From Paragonimus heterotremus (taxonomy: Eukaryota > Platyhelminthes > Trematoda > Plagiorchiida > Troglotrematidae): 64,000 bases of DNA. The notes under the pieces are model-generated. The model ran no database searches. It was not told the origin of the DNA and was given only the letters and a program-made list of their open reading frames with translations. The DNA is taken from positions 81,781-145,780 of the forward strand of contig LUCH01001014.1 of NCBI GenBank assembly GCA_013368495.1, written 5' to 3'. Positions within the stretch are counted from its first letter, which is position 1; each line of letters opens with the position of its first letter. Shown one piece after another: positions 45,101 to 51,004 of the stretch. The translations under genes were made by a program, and so were the position numbers.

Positions 45101-47054
45101 AAAGAGTCAGACATCTCGATGAGAACAGAAGAGCGGACCACATAGAAGATAGTACAGGATTTCACGGCCATTCTGATAATCTGGTCTCGGCTACACTTAT
45201 CAAATATGAATATAGCTCAAACGCGCGACCGTCCACGGGCTACGTTCAACTAGCACTATCCAAAAATTGTCCGAGTGACGCAGTCAATCCTCGGTGACGC
45301 ACATAACACAATCGCGACCACTCGGAAACATGTAACGACGTACAGATAATGGGAAACTGAACCGTAGTACACGACTGAGACTTTATCGATCGACCACGTA
45401 TTGTTTAACACATTTTACACCGCGTTTTTTATTCATTTATAGCCGCAGCATAGGACGGTCGTGTTGTTCCATACGAACATTGGTAAATAATACAATCCTG
45501 CGAAAAAATAAACATTTTGGTCAAACCCGAAATAACGCATCAGCTGTGGAATACCTTTAACGCTTCTGTGTAGCCTTAAAAAAAATCCGATATTGCCTAG
45601 CCAACACGTCAAAATCTCCTGTTTCTAGTTCAGATATAAAGAAGAGCACTGTTCATTACCATGCTCAGATCAGTTTCACAAATGATTTGCGCAGCTGTTA
45701 TGTTCGGTTGTTACGACGCAGGCTGAATACTATCAGTTAACCCAAGTTCAAGTTGAGGTATTTCGAAATGCCTAGCGTTCGAAACATGAACGATAAACGT
45801 GACTAATCTTCCAGAAAATATCACAAACCAACAGCGCGATTCTGGCGCACAACACGAACTTTATGAATATTCTTGGACCGCTGTGCGTACTAGCTGATGA
45901 GCGTCATTAAGAACTTCTAATGCCTGGTGCAACCCGATGAATGCCAGCTTGATGTCTGGGTAATAACCACCCACGGTATGGTGGCTCTGGTAATTCTCAG
46001 ATAAGCGGATTCGTCCAATATCTTCTTTCAACATTTCAACCAAATCATACTTCTTGGTAAACGATGGTGCAACACGGTCCACCTGTAAGAAAAACTACTA
46101 ATTCGATGTCATTGGAAGTGTCCACAGGTTGAGAATTCAGAGACTGCCCGAGATAGGTAAGACCTTCTGTCATATAAGGAAAGATAGACAAGTTGTAATA
46201 TCGAGGGATTTCTATAAAAAAAATCACACAAGCTACCTGACGGTATAAACATGGACGATTTTATGGGATCAGAAATTAGCCGTACCCATTTTAAATGGAC
46301 TAAAAGACAGCTTATTGTTTTTCGAGTCCATCATTTGGAAAGGGGTCCACAAGCTAATTATAAACAGATAGCGTATTAGGAAACTATTCCACATGGTAAC
46401 TGCTGATCTCTGTTAGCTGTCTCGCTGGCGTAACCTCGCTGCTCTGCAGGTCTGCTACACTAAGTTTTCATAGCAGTGTATGTGATAACAGCATCATACA
46501 AGTGATGACACTGTTGGTCAACGAGTTTTCAGAACAGACCAATATAGCATGTCAACAAGTGTGTTGATCTCACCACATAGGCCGAGTGATTCGGACAAAT
46601 ATTGGGATCGTCAAACAACATCAGGTTGAAACGTAACTTCCACATGACCTGGAAGTGACAATCAGCTGATCAGCGTGTGGCACGGTTGTGCTGGCTGAAA
46701 GTCATGAGGTTGGACTTTGGCTTGATAGGATAGTTTCGGTTTTTTGGCCAGAATCGTATGGATAATGCATATCTGCCATTATATTACGTAGTATGCAATG
46801 TTGAGAGGCACGTAATCAGTGACTGCTCACAGACTGTCCCGGAAATTATTTAAGTTATTGGTTACACCATTTTTATCTGTTTTTTATCCGTGCAACAACT
46901 TGGATCAATCAGGTCATTGTTTCTCACTTCAGGTACACTTTCTACTACTGGGCACTCGACCAATTTTGTGTTCGCAATCGATATCCCAACCGATAAAGAA
47001 GAGAAACACTGGATCCAACGCGGTGTGGCACTTTTATGCGCCCTAAACTACTGA
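6051..47054 (+). CDS. DNAH1: Axonemal dynein heavy chain 1-like gene, 3' part, 12 spliced exons
   Basis: This is the motor heavy chain of a single-headed inner dynein arm of cilia and flagella, which hydrolyses ATP to slide axonemal doublets. Twelve exons join with GT-AG introns and matching phase to give 1670 codons and a TGA stop at 47052-47054. The human protein is about 4265 residues, so this is roughly the last 40 percent. In fragment numbering: end of AAA4 (1-45 and early exon 2), stalk coil 1 (about 220-336), microtubule-binding tip (about 340-453), stalk coil 2 (about 453-537), AAA5, AAA6 (about 940-1270) and the C-terminal domain to 1670. The assignment to DNAH1 rather than DNAH3/7/12 rests on remembered family features such as the ending HWIQRGVALLCALNY and the linker YKTLTRAG followed by TLSTTGHSTN. 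I see no frameshift or internal stop. Upstream exons with the AAA1-AAA4 P-loops lie outside the window. Confidence 0.95.
6187..7802. other. DNAH1 intron 1, first part, nothing recognised
   Basis: ORFs around 7241-7849 overlap on both strands and look like GC-rich random frames with no protein family signal. No RNA gene was seen. Confidence 0.4.
7803..9960 (-). mobile_element. RTE-type LINE (copy 1), 5'-truncated
   Basis: A non-LTR retrotransposon in DNAH1 intron 1, antisense to the gene. One minus-strand frame (9899 to 8154, about 580 codons) carries reverse transcriptase blocks in order: RNKAPGPDLLPPSLFKDSG, VIPVFKKGARNLCDNHRGIS, VVVFLDLKAAFDS (Asp of motif A), NGVRQGCPISLSLFNFVMDD, YADDIVLLS (catalytic pair), then the RTE-like tail MRFAPSHCKVLLQDW, GSETW and SLRLLGHAL. 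The frame is interrupted only by stops at 9192-9194 (TGA), 8757-8759 and 8496-8498 (TAG). The endonuclease is missing. The 3' UTR (8153 to about 7803) ends in ATG-type trinucleotides (catcatcatcattaccat on the plus strand), as usual for RTE tails. Confidence 0.85.
9961..15369. other. DNAH1 intron 1, middle part, nothing recognised
   Basis: No ORF here shows a recognisable family. 9967-10149 on the minus strand may be the decayed upstream edge of the RTE element. A TG-rich microsatellite lies at 12651-12692. The rest looks like AT-rich neutral intron. Confidence 0.4.
12651..12692. repeat. Imperfect (TG)n microsatellite
   Basis: Runs of tgtgtgtgtg interrupted by cg and tacg. Dinucleotide repeat with scattered substitutions. 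Confidence 0.8.
15370..15395 (+). repeat. Mariner left terminal inverted repeat
   Basis: Begins cgaaggggagtcaaaaag immediately after a TA dinucleotide. Confidence 0.9.
16096..16121 (-). repeat. Mariner right terminal inverted repeat
   Basis: Reverse complement begins cgagggggagtcaaaaag, differing from the left end at one base, and is followed by TA. Confidence 0.9.
16124..17040. other. DNAH1 intron 1, nothing recognised
   Basis: AT-rich intronic sequence between the mariner and the family B SINE. No ORF or repeat recognised. Confidence 0.4.
17043..17207 (-). repeat. Family B tRNA-derived SINE, fold-back copy
   Basis: A minus-strand tRNA-like head with B-box (complement of 17077-17087, GGTTCGAATCC) and A-box-like segment (complement of 17125-17139). 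The region after the B-box is repeated in inverse orientation: arm 17043-17087 and arm 17160-17207 (ggttcgaattcagccaaagc). The two arms could pair around a 72-base loop holding the A-box. It ends 190 bp before the acceptor of the 2.5-kb dynein exon. Confidence 0.75.
17399..19937 (+). CDS. DNAH1: DNAH1-like exon 2 (AAA4 lid, stalk, microtubule-binding domain, AAA5)
   Basis: An uninterrupted 2539-nt exon (846 codons plus one base) runs from acceptor tcctacag to donor gtaggt. In order it encodes SPIGEIFRARLRQFP, the long heptad-rich stalk coil 1 (about 17920-18270), the microtubule-binding tip with DDYWEPGK (about 18280-18620), stalk coil 2 (about 18620-18870) and AAA5 with ENVGEELDPALEPVLLKQT. 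It ends in the AAA5-AAA6 linker SLEWFVNIFLNGI. Continuing the frame past 19937 reads into intron and reaches a stop only at 20071, so the true exon end is set by the donor and by phase with exon 3. Confidence 0.97.
19938..22357. other. DNAH1 intron 2
   Basis: No coding signal. A faint family B SINE relic may lie at about 21200-21260 (gctggactggaaccaacgag). The rest is unrecognised. Confidence 0.4.
22358..22509 (+). CDS. DNAH1: DNAH1-like exon 3 (start of AAA6 region)
   Basis: A short exon of 152 nt between acceptor tctctacgtag and donor gtgagt. Its first two bases complete a GAT codon with the last G of exon 2. It encodes SLFEKHKLMFAF followed by VAIRILQNKGLINM, the usual dynein segment between AAA5 and AAA6. 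It has no initiating ATG and was located from the expected domain order plus phase. Confidence 0.93.
22796..23235 (-). repeat. Family A repeat, copy A7, flanked by inverted ends
   Basis: In DNAH1 intron 3. A unit with reverse-strand promoter remnants and a ribozyme relic, bounded by inverted copies of the unit's first part (about 22826-22889 and 23163-23231; the right arm reads gaatgcgaaggctgcaatca). The layout X Y X' matches the first three blocks of the A5-A6 locus. Confidence 0.65.
22912..22956 (-). ncRNA. Decayed hammerhead ribozyme, copy A7
   Basis: Minus strand: stem I, the GCTCT/AGAGC-type stem II and stem III (CTCGAG) are kept. The core reads GTGATGA instead of CTGATGA, and GAAA has become AAAA. 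Loss of C3 and of the catalytic G12 predicts no cleavage. Confidence 0.6.
23236..25038. other. DNAH1 intron 3, distal part
   Basis: No recognised gene or repeat after copy A7. ORFs are short and biased by AT-rich runs. Confidence 0.4.
25039..25452 (+). CDS. DNAH1: DNAH1-like exon 4 (AAA6)
   Basis: 414 nt (138 codons) between acceptor cccatttcag and donor gtcagt, phase 0 at both ends. It contains RYLLAGGT, the tryptophan-rich segment ending DRMWGDVLTL, and DKVTNAMQDFV. It ends with the TPLIFVLS-type strand (here SPLIFVLSQ), which continues directly into GTDP of the next exon. Confidence 0.96.
25950..27870 (-). mobile_element. Penelope-like element with GIY-YIG endonuclease, decayed
   Basis: Antisense in DNAH1 intron 4. 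Read from 27842 downwards: an N-terminal segment with LNSLQLEALVLGFDYKI (27842-27588), then reverse transcriptase with FQLYSLPKTST and VEVQSLFTNVQLHGTID (27330-26944). Next come the GSPLGSILADF block near 26806-26830 and YVDDI near 26702-26725 after frameshifts. Last is a GIY-YIG nuclease with CNCGVSYISRTERCLISRVKSH (written in part; 26159-25956). The order RT then GIY-YIG defines Penelope-like elements. The second glycine of the nuclease signature is Ser here, and several frames are broken, so the copy is dead. Confidence 0.8.
27871..29211. other. DNAH1 intron 4, nothing recognised
   Basis: A plus-strand ORF at 27787-28062 is not protein-like. The pLTR of the Penelope-like element could extend into 27871-28100 but no boundary is visible. 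Confidence 0.35.
29212..29520 (-). repeat. Family B tRNA-derived SINE, copy B2
   Basis: Minus strand: A-box-like TAGCTCAGCTGG (complement of 29305-29316) and B-box GGTTCGAATCC (complement of 29254-29264), followed by the tail containing gttgggtctcatct. The body upstream of the tRNA-like part includes ctggggcaatcgatcccctgg. It reads as a Pol III-promoted SINE in DNAH1 intron 4. Confidence 0.75.
29521..29643 (-). repeat. Family B SINE, partial copy B3
   Basis: Directly abuts B2 in the same orientation and contains only the tail and B-box side (tgagacccagttgtgaaaag, ggattccagccagcgacag). The A-box half is missing. Confidence 0.65.
29644..29945 (+). repeat. Family B SINE, copy B4
   Basis: A plus-strand copy with A-box-like TAGTCCAGCTGG (29808-29819) and B-box GATTCGAATCC (29860-29870, one change from consensus). 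The body has ctggggcagtcgatcccctg and the tail ends tacttattagtaatg. It faces copies B2 and B3, so this locus is an inverted SINE cluster. Confidence 0.75.
30175..30399 (+). CDS. DNAH1: DNAH1-like exon 5 (AAA6)
   Basis: 225 nt (75 codons) between acceptor gtgtcacag and donor gtgagt. It encodes GTDPASDLYKFADEM, SLGQGQGPRAEELM and VFFQNCHLAPSWMPAL, the most conserved AAA6 block of dynein heavy chains. The family B SINE cluster ends about 230 bp upstream in the same intron and does not touch the acceptor. Confidence 0.96.
30400..31397. other. DNAH1 intron 5
   Basis: 998 bp, no recognised gene or repeat. Confidence 0.45.
31398..31571 (+). CDS. DNAH1: DNAH1-like exon 6 (AAA6)
   Basis: 174 nt (58 codons) between acceptor ttttgcacag and donor gtatgt. 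It encodes DFRLWLTSMPS, then FPVFILQNGSKMTVEPPKG, matching the dynein segment after the AAA6 sensor region. Both ends are phase 0. Confidence 0.95.
31572..32468. other. DNAH1 intron 6
   Basis: 897 bp, no recognised gene or repeat. Confidence 0.45.
32469..32648 (+). CDS. DNAH1: DNAH1-like exon 7 (end of AAA6)
   Basis: 180 nt (60 codons) between acceptor ctcaattgtag and donor gtgagt. It encodes RHLLLSLAFFNGVLIERKK and FGPLGFNIPYEF, the diagnostic 'GPLGWNIPYEF'-type motif of dynein heavy chains. It lacks an internal start and is shorter than usual ORF thresholds. Confidence 0.95.
32832..33212 (-). repeat. Family A repeat, copy A8 (first of a tandem pair)
   Basis: In DNAH1 intron 7. It starts with a diverged unit head (tttggttgatttgac) and carries a ribozyme relic at 32934-32976 (GAAA and stem II kept, core diverged to TTGTTGA). 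The next unit starts 381 bases later in the same orientation. Confidence 0.55.
33213..33440 (-). repeat. Family A repeat, copy A9 (second of a tandem pair, truncated)
   Basis: Head-to-tail with copy A8. The ribozyme relic at 33313-33358 keeps CTGACGA and the GTC cleavage triplet with stem I bases TAGTGC, but GAAA is GAAC and stem II no longer pairs well. The unit stops before the distal third. Confidence 0.55.
33441..34138. other. DNAH1 intron 7, distal part
   Basis: AT-rich, no recognised feature after copy A9. Confidence 0.4.
34139..34315 (+). CDS. DNAH1: DNAH1-like exon 8 (AAA6 to C-terminal domain)
   Basis: 177 nt (59 codons) between acceptor tgcgtatag and donor gtaagt. It encodes INYGGRITDDWDRRC, a near-universal dynein signature, followed by SYSPSNIYHQLP. 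Phase 0 at both ends. Confidence 0.96.
34316..35097. other. DNAH1 intron 8
   Basis: Contains a minus-strand 151-codon ORF (34618-35073) that I consider non-coding. Its peptide is Phe/Ser/Tyr-rich and matches nothing I know. Confidence 0.4.
35098..35405 (+). CDS. DNAH1: DNAH1-like exon 9 (C-terminal domain)
   Basis: 308 nt between acceptor cttatacag and donor gtgagt, ending with the first two bases of an Arg codon completed by exon 10. It contains PEIFGLHENANITF and YEQSMNTVLTQEVIR. A glycine-rich stretch SSPGGGAGQQ in the middle may be a lineage-specific loop. Confidence 0.96.
35406..36681. other. DNAH1 intron 9
   Basis: 1276 bp, no recognised gene or repeat. Confidence 0.45.
36682..37033 (+). 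CDS. DNAH1: DNAH1-like exon 10 (C-terminal domain)
   Basis: 352 nt between acceptor cctgacag and donor gtaagc. It encodes LKGLVVMSASLEEM, NKAYPSLKPLAAWVEDL and FWISGFYFPQAFLTG, all hallmarks of the dynein C-terminal domain. The LLKALKGLVVMS form is one of the features that points to DNAH1. Confidence 0.97.
37034..38279. other. DNAH1 intron 10, first part
   Basis: No recognised gene. The part from about 38000 may already be very decayed LINE sequence. Confidence 0.35.
38280..39720 (+). mobile_element. CR1-type LINE remnant, heavily decayed
   Basis: In the same orientation as DNAH1, intron 10. Pieces in order across frames: an endonuclease strand VGDLKHPWLKFNFTEAHTL (about 38360-38420), reverse transcriptase pieces GDRNESINYMPIVLLCAVLN and QHGFRRTFSRLTDCLNDR (38904-39120), then the C-terminal segment NRLSQLLRHYVTLSTDLRFR and GHSLKLEHQMSRLKCRHSI (39340-39480). 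The catalytic FADD region is deleted between about 39160 and 39300. The pattern GHSLKL-RHSI is shared with the LINE at 59144-63270. It is an old copy with many frameshifts. Confidence 0.65.
39721..43034. other. DNAH1 intron 10, middle part
   Basis: No recognised coding region. Short ORFs around 41511-42165 show no family signal. A faint tRNA-like stretch near 39890-39910 is too weak to call. Confidence 0.35.
43035..43260 (-). mobile_element. RTE-type LINE 3' UTR fragment
   Basis: Shares blocks with the 3' UTR of the LINE copies at 7803-8153 and 55318-55633: tgtggcccgagctaccgctc, the atctcggataacg...gcgatttgag block, and caatcagggtctcagtgttt. An internal part is deleted and no coding sequence remains. 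Confidence 0.55.
43261..44311. other. DNAH1 intron 10, distal part
   Basis: No recognised gene or repeat. Minus-strand ORFs at 43485-43998 are Arg/Ser-rich chance frames. Confidence 0.35.
44312..44546 (+). CDS. DNAH1: DNAH1-like exon 11 (C-terminal domain)
   Basis: 235 nt between acceptor cttctttcag and donor gtaagc. It encodes GLFLEGARWD, PKELYVNMPVIWL and YECPVYKTLTRAG. The last base G pairs with GT of the next exon to make the Gly codon. It follows a 7.3-kb intron, the second longest in the window. Confidence 0.96.
44547..45860. other. DNAH1 intron 11, first part
   Basis: No recognised coding sequence. It would contain the 3' UTR of the antisense exon at 45861-46082, with an AATAAA on the minus strand at 45428-45433. 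Confidence 0.35.
45861..46082 (-). CDS. Terminal coding exon of an unrecognised gene, antisense inside DNAH1 intron 11
   Basis: On the minus strand a strong acceptor (ttttcttacag) is followed by 73 codons and a TAA at 45861-45863. The peptide begins VDRVAPSFTKKYDLVEMLKE and includes HHTVGGYYPDIKLAFIG and HQALEVLNDAHQLVRTAV. It is mixed, soluble and helix-prone, with protein-like composition and no membrane segment or signal peptide. I do not recognise the family. It lies wholly inside the last dynein intron, antisense to it, so it would be the 3' exon of a gene whose earlier exons lie at higher coordinates. An AATAAA on the same strand lies about 430 bp further on (45428-45433). A chance ORF is possible but less likely given the acceptor and composition. 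Confidence 0.55.
   Translation of the reverse strand: MDRVAPSFTKKYDLVEMLKEDIGRIRLSENYQSHHTVGGYYPDIKLAFIGLHQALEVLNDAHQLVRTAVQEYS
46083..46932. other. DNAH1 intron 11, distal part
   Basis: On the minus strand this is the intron upstream of the exon at 45861-46082. No second exon was found here. Confidence 0.35.
46933..47054 (+). CDS. DNAH1: DNAH1-like terminal exon 12 with stop
   Basis: 122 nt after acceptor ctcacttcag. It reads TLSTTGHSTNFVFAID and HWIQRGVALLCALNY, then TGA at 47052-47054. The frame is fixed by the split Gly codon from exon 11. Other frames here are shadows. Confidence 0.96.
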
Positions 47055-47290
47055 GCTTATTTCTCAAGACAGATTTTCTGTGTTCGCCAGGCCAAGATTC
47101 TAATCCGAACGCTACACCTGTTTTTCCTCTTCGCACCCGAAGTGGAAGTTTTATCATTTTGACACACGCTTTTTGTGCACAGGTGCACCCAACTTCCTTT
47201 ACTATCAAAGTCTGATTTCCAGGAAGTCTTTGAAGACCAGACACATTTGTGGACACCCTAGACCTCGATTGTATGTAAGAAAACGAACAC

Positions 47291-47296
47291 AATAAA
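47291..47296 (+). terminator. AATAAA polyadenylation signal of the DNAH1-like gene
   Basis: The first canonical AATAAA after the dynein stop codon lies 237 bp downstream on the same strand. It is consistent with a short 3' UTR. It is inferred only from motif and position. Confidence 0.6.
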
Positions 47297-49339
47297 GAAC
47301 TGAAATCGTCTGACTGCCGAGGCTTTTAGAACACAACAGTATGGAAGAGGAATTAAACACATTAGAAAGCAAAAATGAAATTAAGCCAGTGATTGGTTAG
47401 TCACCGATGTAGTACTAGCGGACTTTAATAGGCAACCATACTCGATTACGATGGCAAACTGATCGAAGATTGGACATACGCGTATGGTCGCTTACTACGA
47501 GCTATTCAACTGATTTTGTTGAGGGCTAGTGGTAAACACAGACTGGAAGTGGAAATACACAGGAGAAGCAAAATACATTAGCTAAGAGTAGTAACGTAAA
47601 GAGCGTAATTAGATATTGACGGTGATATCGACCCAATACGTGAACATAGGGAATAAAGCGTAGAAGCAAAACGATCACATCAAAAGGCCCTAACAATGAA
47701 ACATTCCAATGTAAACCAGTTGAACATCCATCTAAACAATCACAGAAGTGAATTAATTAGTCAAAATTGATATGTCCTCAGTCGAATTCAGGTAACCATA
47801 CGGATGAACAGCTGCGAAAGTTACACTTTCACGAAGTGACCATGATGCACACGGTACTATCGATGTACTGAAATATTCGCGTGCAGATAAGAGCTTTCGT
47901 CAGAAGTATAGATTATCCTCACAATAGTAAAAGTTAACCTATCCACGAAACTTTCGGTAGTAATCAATAGGATGCGAACCCCATTATTTCGCAACCGAAA
48001 CAATCACCCAAACTAACTATGCTAGAAGTTAGCGGTTATATTAGCTCTCACACTGGAACGAAAGAAGCCACATTTATACGCGGAATAAAAAAAACTGAAA
48101 AAGCTTCTGTGTACGCCGAGCAGTTGAAACACAATACTGTCTGCGTTTGACTGTTATACGAGCTACGGTAAGCTCGTCGAAAGATATACTCAAGAAAACG
48201 GTACGACCGAGTTTTACGATTACTAACTTTGAAATGTGGTATCTGTAATGGCTTGTGTCAAGGCAACTATACTTGAGACATAAATATCTATCAAAAACAT
48301 ACACTGCCTGCCGAAACAGGTTTTACGCAGCGCTCGTTGCAGACAATAACAGATATGCGCGCAAATTTAGACGTGCTATATATTCTTGGCAATCGTCATC
48401 TGCATGTATTGATACCACTATATGTGCAGTGGGATCGTCGCACGATGTCTTCAGGAACAGTAAATTATATACCATTGTGCATAACTTGACCTCTTGACAT
48501 TTACTTTGATAGCTTGATATGTTCCTCGTATGCCGCCCATCGGCTTACTTACGGAATCGCAGAAAGCGACCTGGTGAAATCAATGCACGAAACTACTGAC
48601 GTCAGGAGTATTCTTCGATATGCATCCGCAGTTAGACATCGTACGAGGTTGTAACCAGTGTTGTTTTCAAACCCCGACAGTATAATCATAACTACACTAA
48701 TCAGCACATAGAATCAAGAGTTCAAGCTCGTCTTTATCTGCGTCTGGCCAACCCGTCAGTATCCAGTTCACATGACCTCAATTACTACGCAAAAACAGGT
48801 AACGGTGTAATAGATTACTTGCAAACTCACCTTTAAATGTGTACACCAAAACGTATAAGCCAAACCTTATCGAGTTGTTTAGAAAACTGAGGCTTAAACC
48901 CGGATCGTTTGAGGCAAAAGTTTATTTTATTACAAGCTGTTCTCAGTAAACAGATGAACAATATGGGATGGAAATTTGCTGAATGTCACTAGTTAACGAA
49001 ACGTCAGGAAAGCACAATTTGGGTAGCACGTTGTGCTTAGATGGATCAGCTAAACAGATATATTCTTTATATGCCAGATGAAATCGAATAATGTATTTGT
49101 TTTAGTAGAAAAATTAAATCCTTGACCAGTCAGCACAGTTTTTACACAAAGAGGAAACGTCTGATAAGTCTAACTTATTTTTAAGATTCACCTTAAATAG
49201 TGTTTTCCAGTTTTACCCCACAAGGTGTGTGGTATAAGACATACAAAGTCACGTGACCCAAGAAATGCCAAGCTGCGCAAACTTCGATCAAATTAATCGT
49301 ACTAAGTCGCTGGTGAACAAATAACCACGTAGGCTCGAA
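47297..49339. other. Region 3' of the DNAH1-like gene, nothing recognised
   Basis: AT-rich sequence with short random ORFs on both strands. No repeat or RNA recognised. Confidence 0.4.
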
Positions 49340-49790
49340 AAGAACACCACCCACACTCGATCGCGGCCTTCGCGTTCTGATAAGCCATTCGGCTAATCCA
49401 TATCAACGGGAAGCACTAGGTTTTAGTTTCACTCGTATTAGAGCGCATCAGTAGTGCATGTCCTCATCCAAACCATAGTTTGCAGTCCGGCCTTGTGAGT
49501 GTAAGATCAGCGTGTCAACTACAACGGCAGCAACCTAACAATAGGTCTGACTGAATAATCACATCCAAACGCTCGTCGACAATCTTATGTGACTATTTAT
49601 CAGTCTACTCAGTCTTTTCGGGGAGAAAATAAACAGCATCTTTACACCCAATCCAATCCCGTGATCAGGACTTTTCTCAGTTAGGTTGAAGCTTCCGGCT
49701 TCATTGGAAAAATTGGGCATAATTTAAACCATCGATAAAAGTTCGAGGATTTGGTTGAGTGAAAAGGCATCAATAACAGTGGGCTCACTG
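49340..49790 (-). repeat. Family A repeat, copy A10, with start of a second unit
   Basis: Between the DNAH1-like and C14orf119-like genes. The ribozyme relic at 49413-49457 has a perfect stem I (GCACTA with TAGTGC) and GAAA, but the core reads CTGATGC, losing A9. After the distal segment (caggacttttctcagttagg) a new unit head appears near 49732 (tcgaggatttggttgag), again head to tail. Confidence 0.55.
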
Positions 49791-50589
49791 CCAACAATAA
49801 AAAACGCTAACTCTCACTAATCCACCCCTTCTATTGGTGTGTAACAGACACGAGGCGCACTCACATAGAACAACTGTTCGCAGATCCCACAACCTATTAA
49901 CACAAAGTACAACAGCCTCAACTGATATGGGTCGAGTGCTCAGTGCGTATACCGGATGGATATCCATCAAAATATTTTATGTACAAAACGGATCAATTAA
50001 ATCCACGACATATCGAAATCGAATACCAGCCGAATTCTGGCCACAGTTACTCTGGTTGTTTCTGTATAAGTCTGAGCGAACTGACCACACATAAGCAAAT
50101 TTCCTGAAATGTAACAACCGAGAACCTTACTTAATATGGACCAGGTGTTGTCTGAATGTGTCCACCTAGTCTGAAGCATTATAATATAAACTTCCAGAAA
50201 TCAAAACAGTAACACTCAAATGGTGTCGGCATCTTTTCACCAAGTTTGGGGGAGTTTAGAGACAAAATAATGGATTCCGCTTTCTGGTAGACGAACACAG
50301 GCATATGATCCGATGGAAAAACTATATGGAAGGAAGATGAGTATAGACACTATCCAACCAAAAAATAAAATATCTGAGCGATGGGAGTAGGTTGATTGAT
50401 AAATGTGTCAAAAATGCCAGCAAGTTTGTTCAGCAGAAGCCAGACAAGTCCTTAAGAAAATGAACAGCCTTAGTACGAAGGATTGTAATAAAACTGAAAG
50501 AGCTTGAGTGATGTAAAAATAGAGGATCTTGCGTACCATAATCATCGTTTCTTCGTTGCATTTCGCACAGCATATGAGATGAGTGCTTC
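49791..50589. other. Region 3' of the C14orf119-like gene
   Basis: No recognised gene. It should include the 3' UTR of the minus-strand gene. No clear AATAAA on that strand was seen within 300 bp. Confidence 0.35.
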
Positions 50590-50994
50590 TCAAGGGCTGC
50601 TGGGAATCGCATTGGAAAGTGGTGAGTTAGAATGAATAAACTGAAGTTGCAATTGCTTTAAGCATTCGGCCAGCTGGCATCGCTGTTCCAATGGCCAATC
50701 CGGGTACCATTTGTGGAACAAGCGTAATTGACATTCAAACACAGTAGGCTGTCCGGCAACATCCGGACCAAGATGCAGACCATTGTCAATTAGACTTGCC
50801 AGGTACGTATCGACGGCGTCATCATTAGGTAGAGAATCGGAACATGAATTCGGAGGCTCAATTGAAAGATAACAATCGGTCTGCTCCAGCGTGCTCAAAT
50901 TGTGCACGAAAATCTCCCGTTCCCATTCGTTCCATTGGGAAAACCAGCGTGTGACGAGACAAACGGCCTGTAAAGGTGGCAGTTGAAAACTCAT
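50590..50994 (-). CDS. C14orf119-like small protein (DUF4508 family)
   Basis: 134 codons encode a protein of the C14orf119/DUF4508 family, conserved in animals and of unknown function. The family pattern of two Trp-rich helical repeats is visible: TRWFSQWNEWEREIFVHNL near residues 15-34, and FECQLRLFHKWYPDW with LEQRCQLAECLKQL near residues 88-118. Human C14orf119 is about 140 residues, so the length fits a complete protein. The start ATG directly follows a polypyrimidine-AG (caactttcag), so either a 5' UTR intron ends here or this is a trans-splice acceptor. No signal peptide or membrane segment is seen. I found no clear AATAAA close downstream on this strand, so a further 3' exon cannot be excluded. 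Confidence 0.75.
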   Translation of the reverse strand: MSFQLPPLQAVCLVTRWFSQWNEWEREIFVHNLSTLEQTDCYLSIEPPNSCSDSLPNDDAVDTYLASLIDNGLHLGPDVAGQPTVFECQLRLFHKWYPDWPLEQRCQLAECLKQLQLQFIHSNSPLSNAIPSSP

Positions 50995-51004
50995 CTGAAA
51001 GTTG
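50995..51004 (-). promoter_or_regulatory. Splice or trans-splice acceptor abutting the C14orf119-like ATG
   Basis: Read on the minus strand, caactttcag immediately precedes ATG at 50994. Trematodes use spliced-leader trans-splicing, so this site could receive either a 5' UTR exon or the leader. The sequence alone does not decide between them. Confidence 0.45.

Noticed and set aside
45861..50994. One minus-strand gene joining the C14orf119-like ORF to the nested exon
   Set aside because: The C14orf119-like frame reaches its own stop at the expected family length and shows no good donor, so a joined model is not supported.
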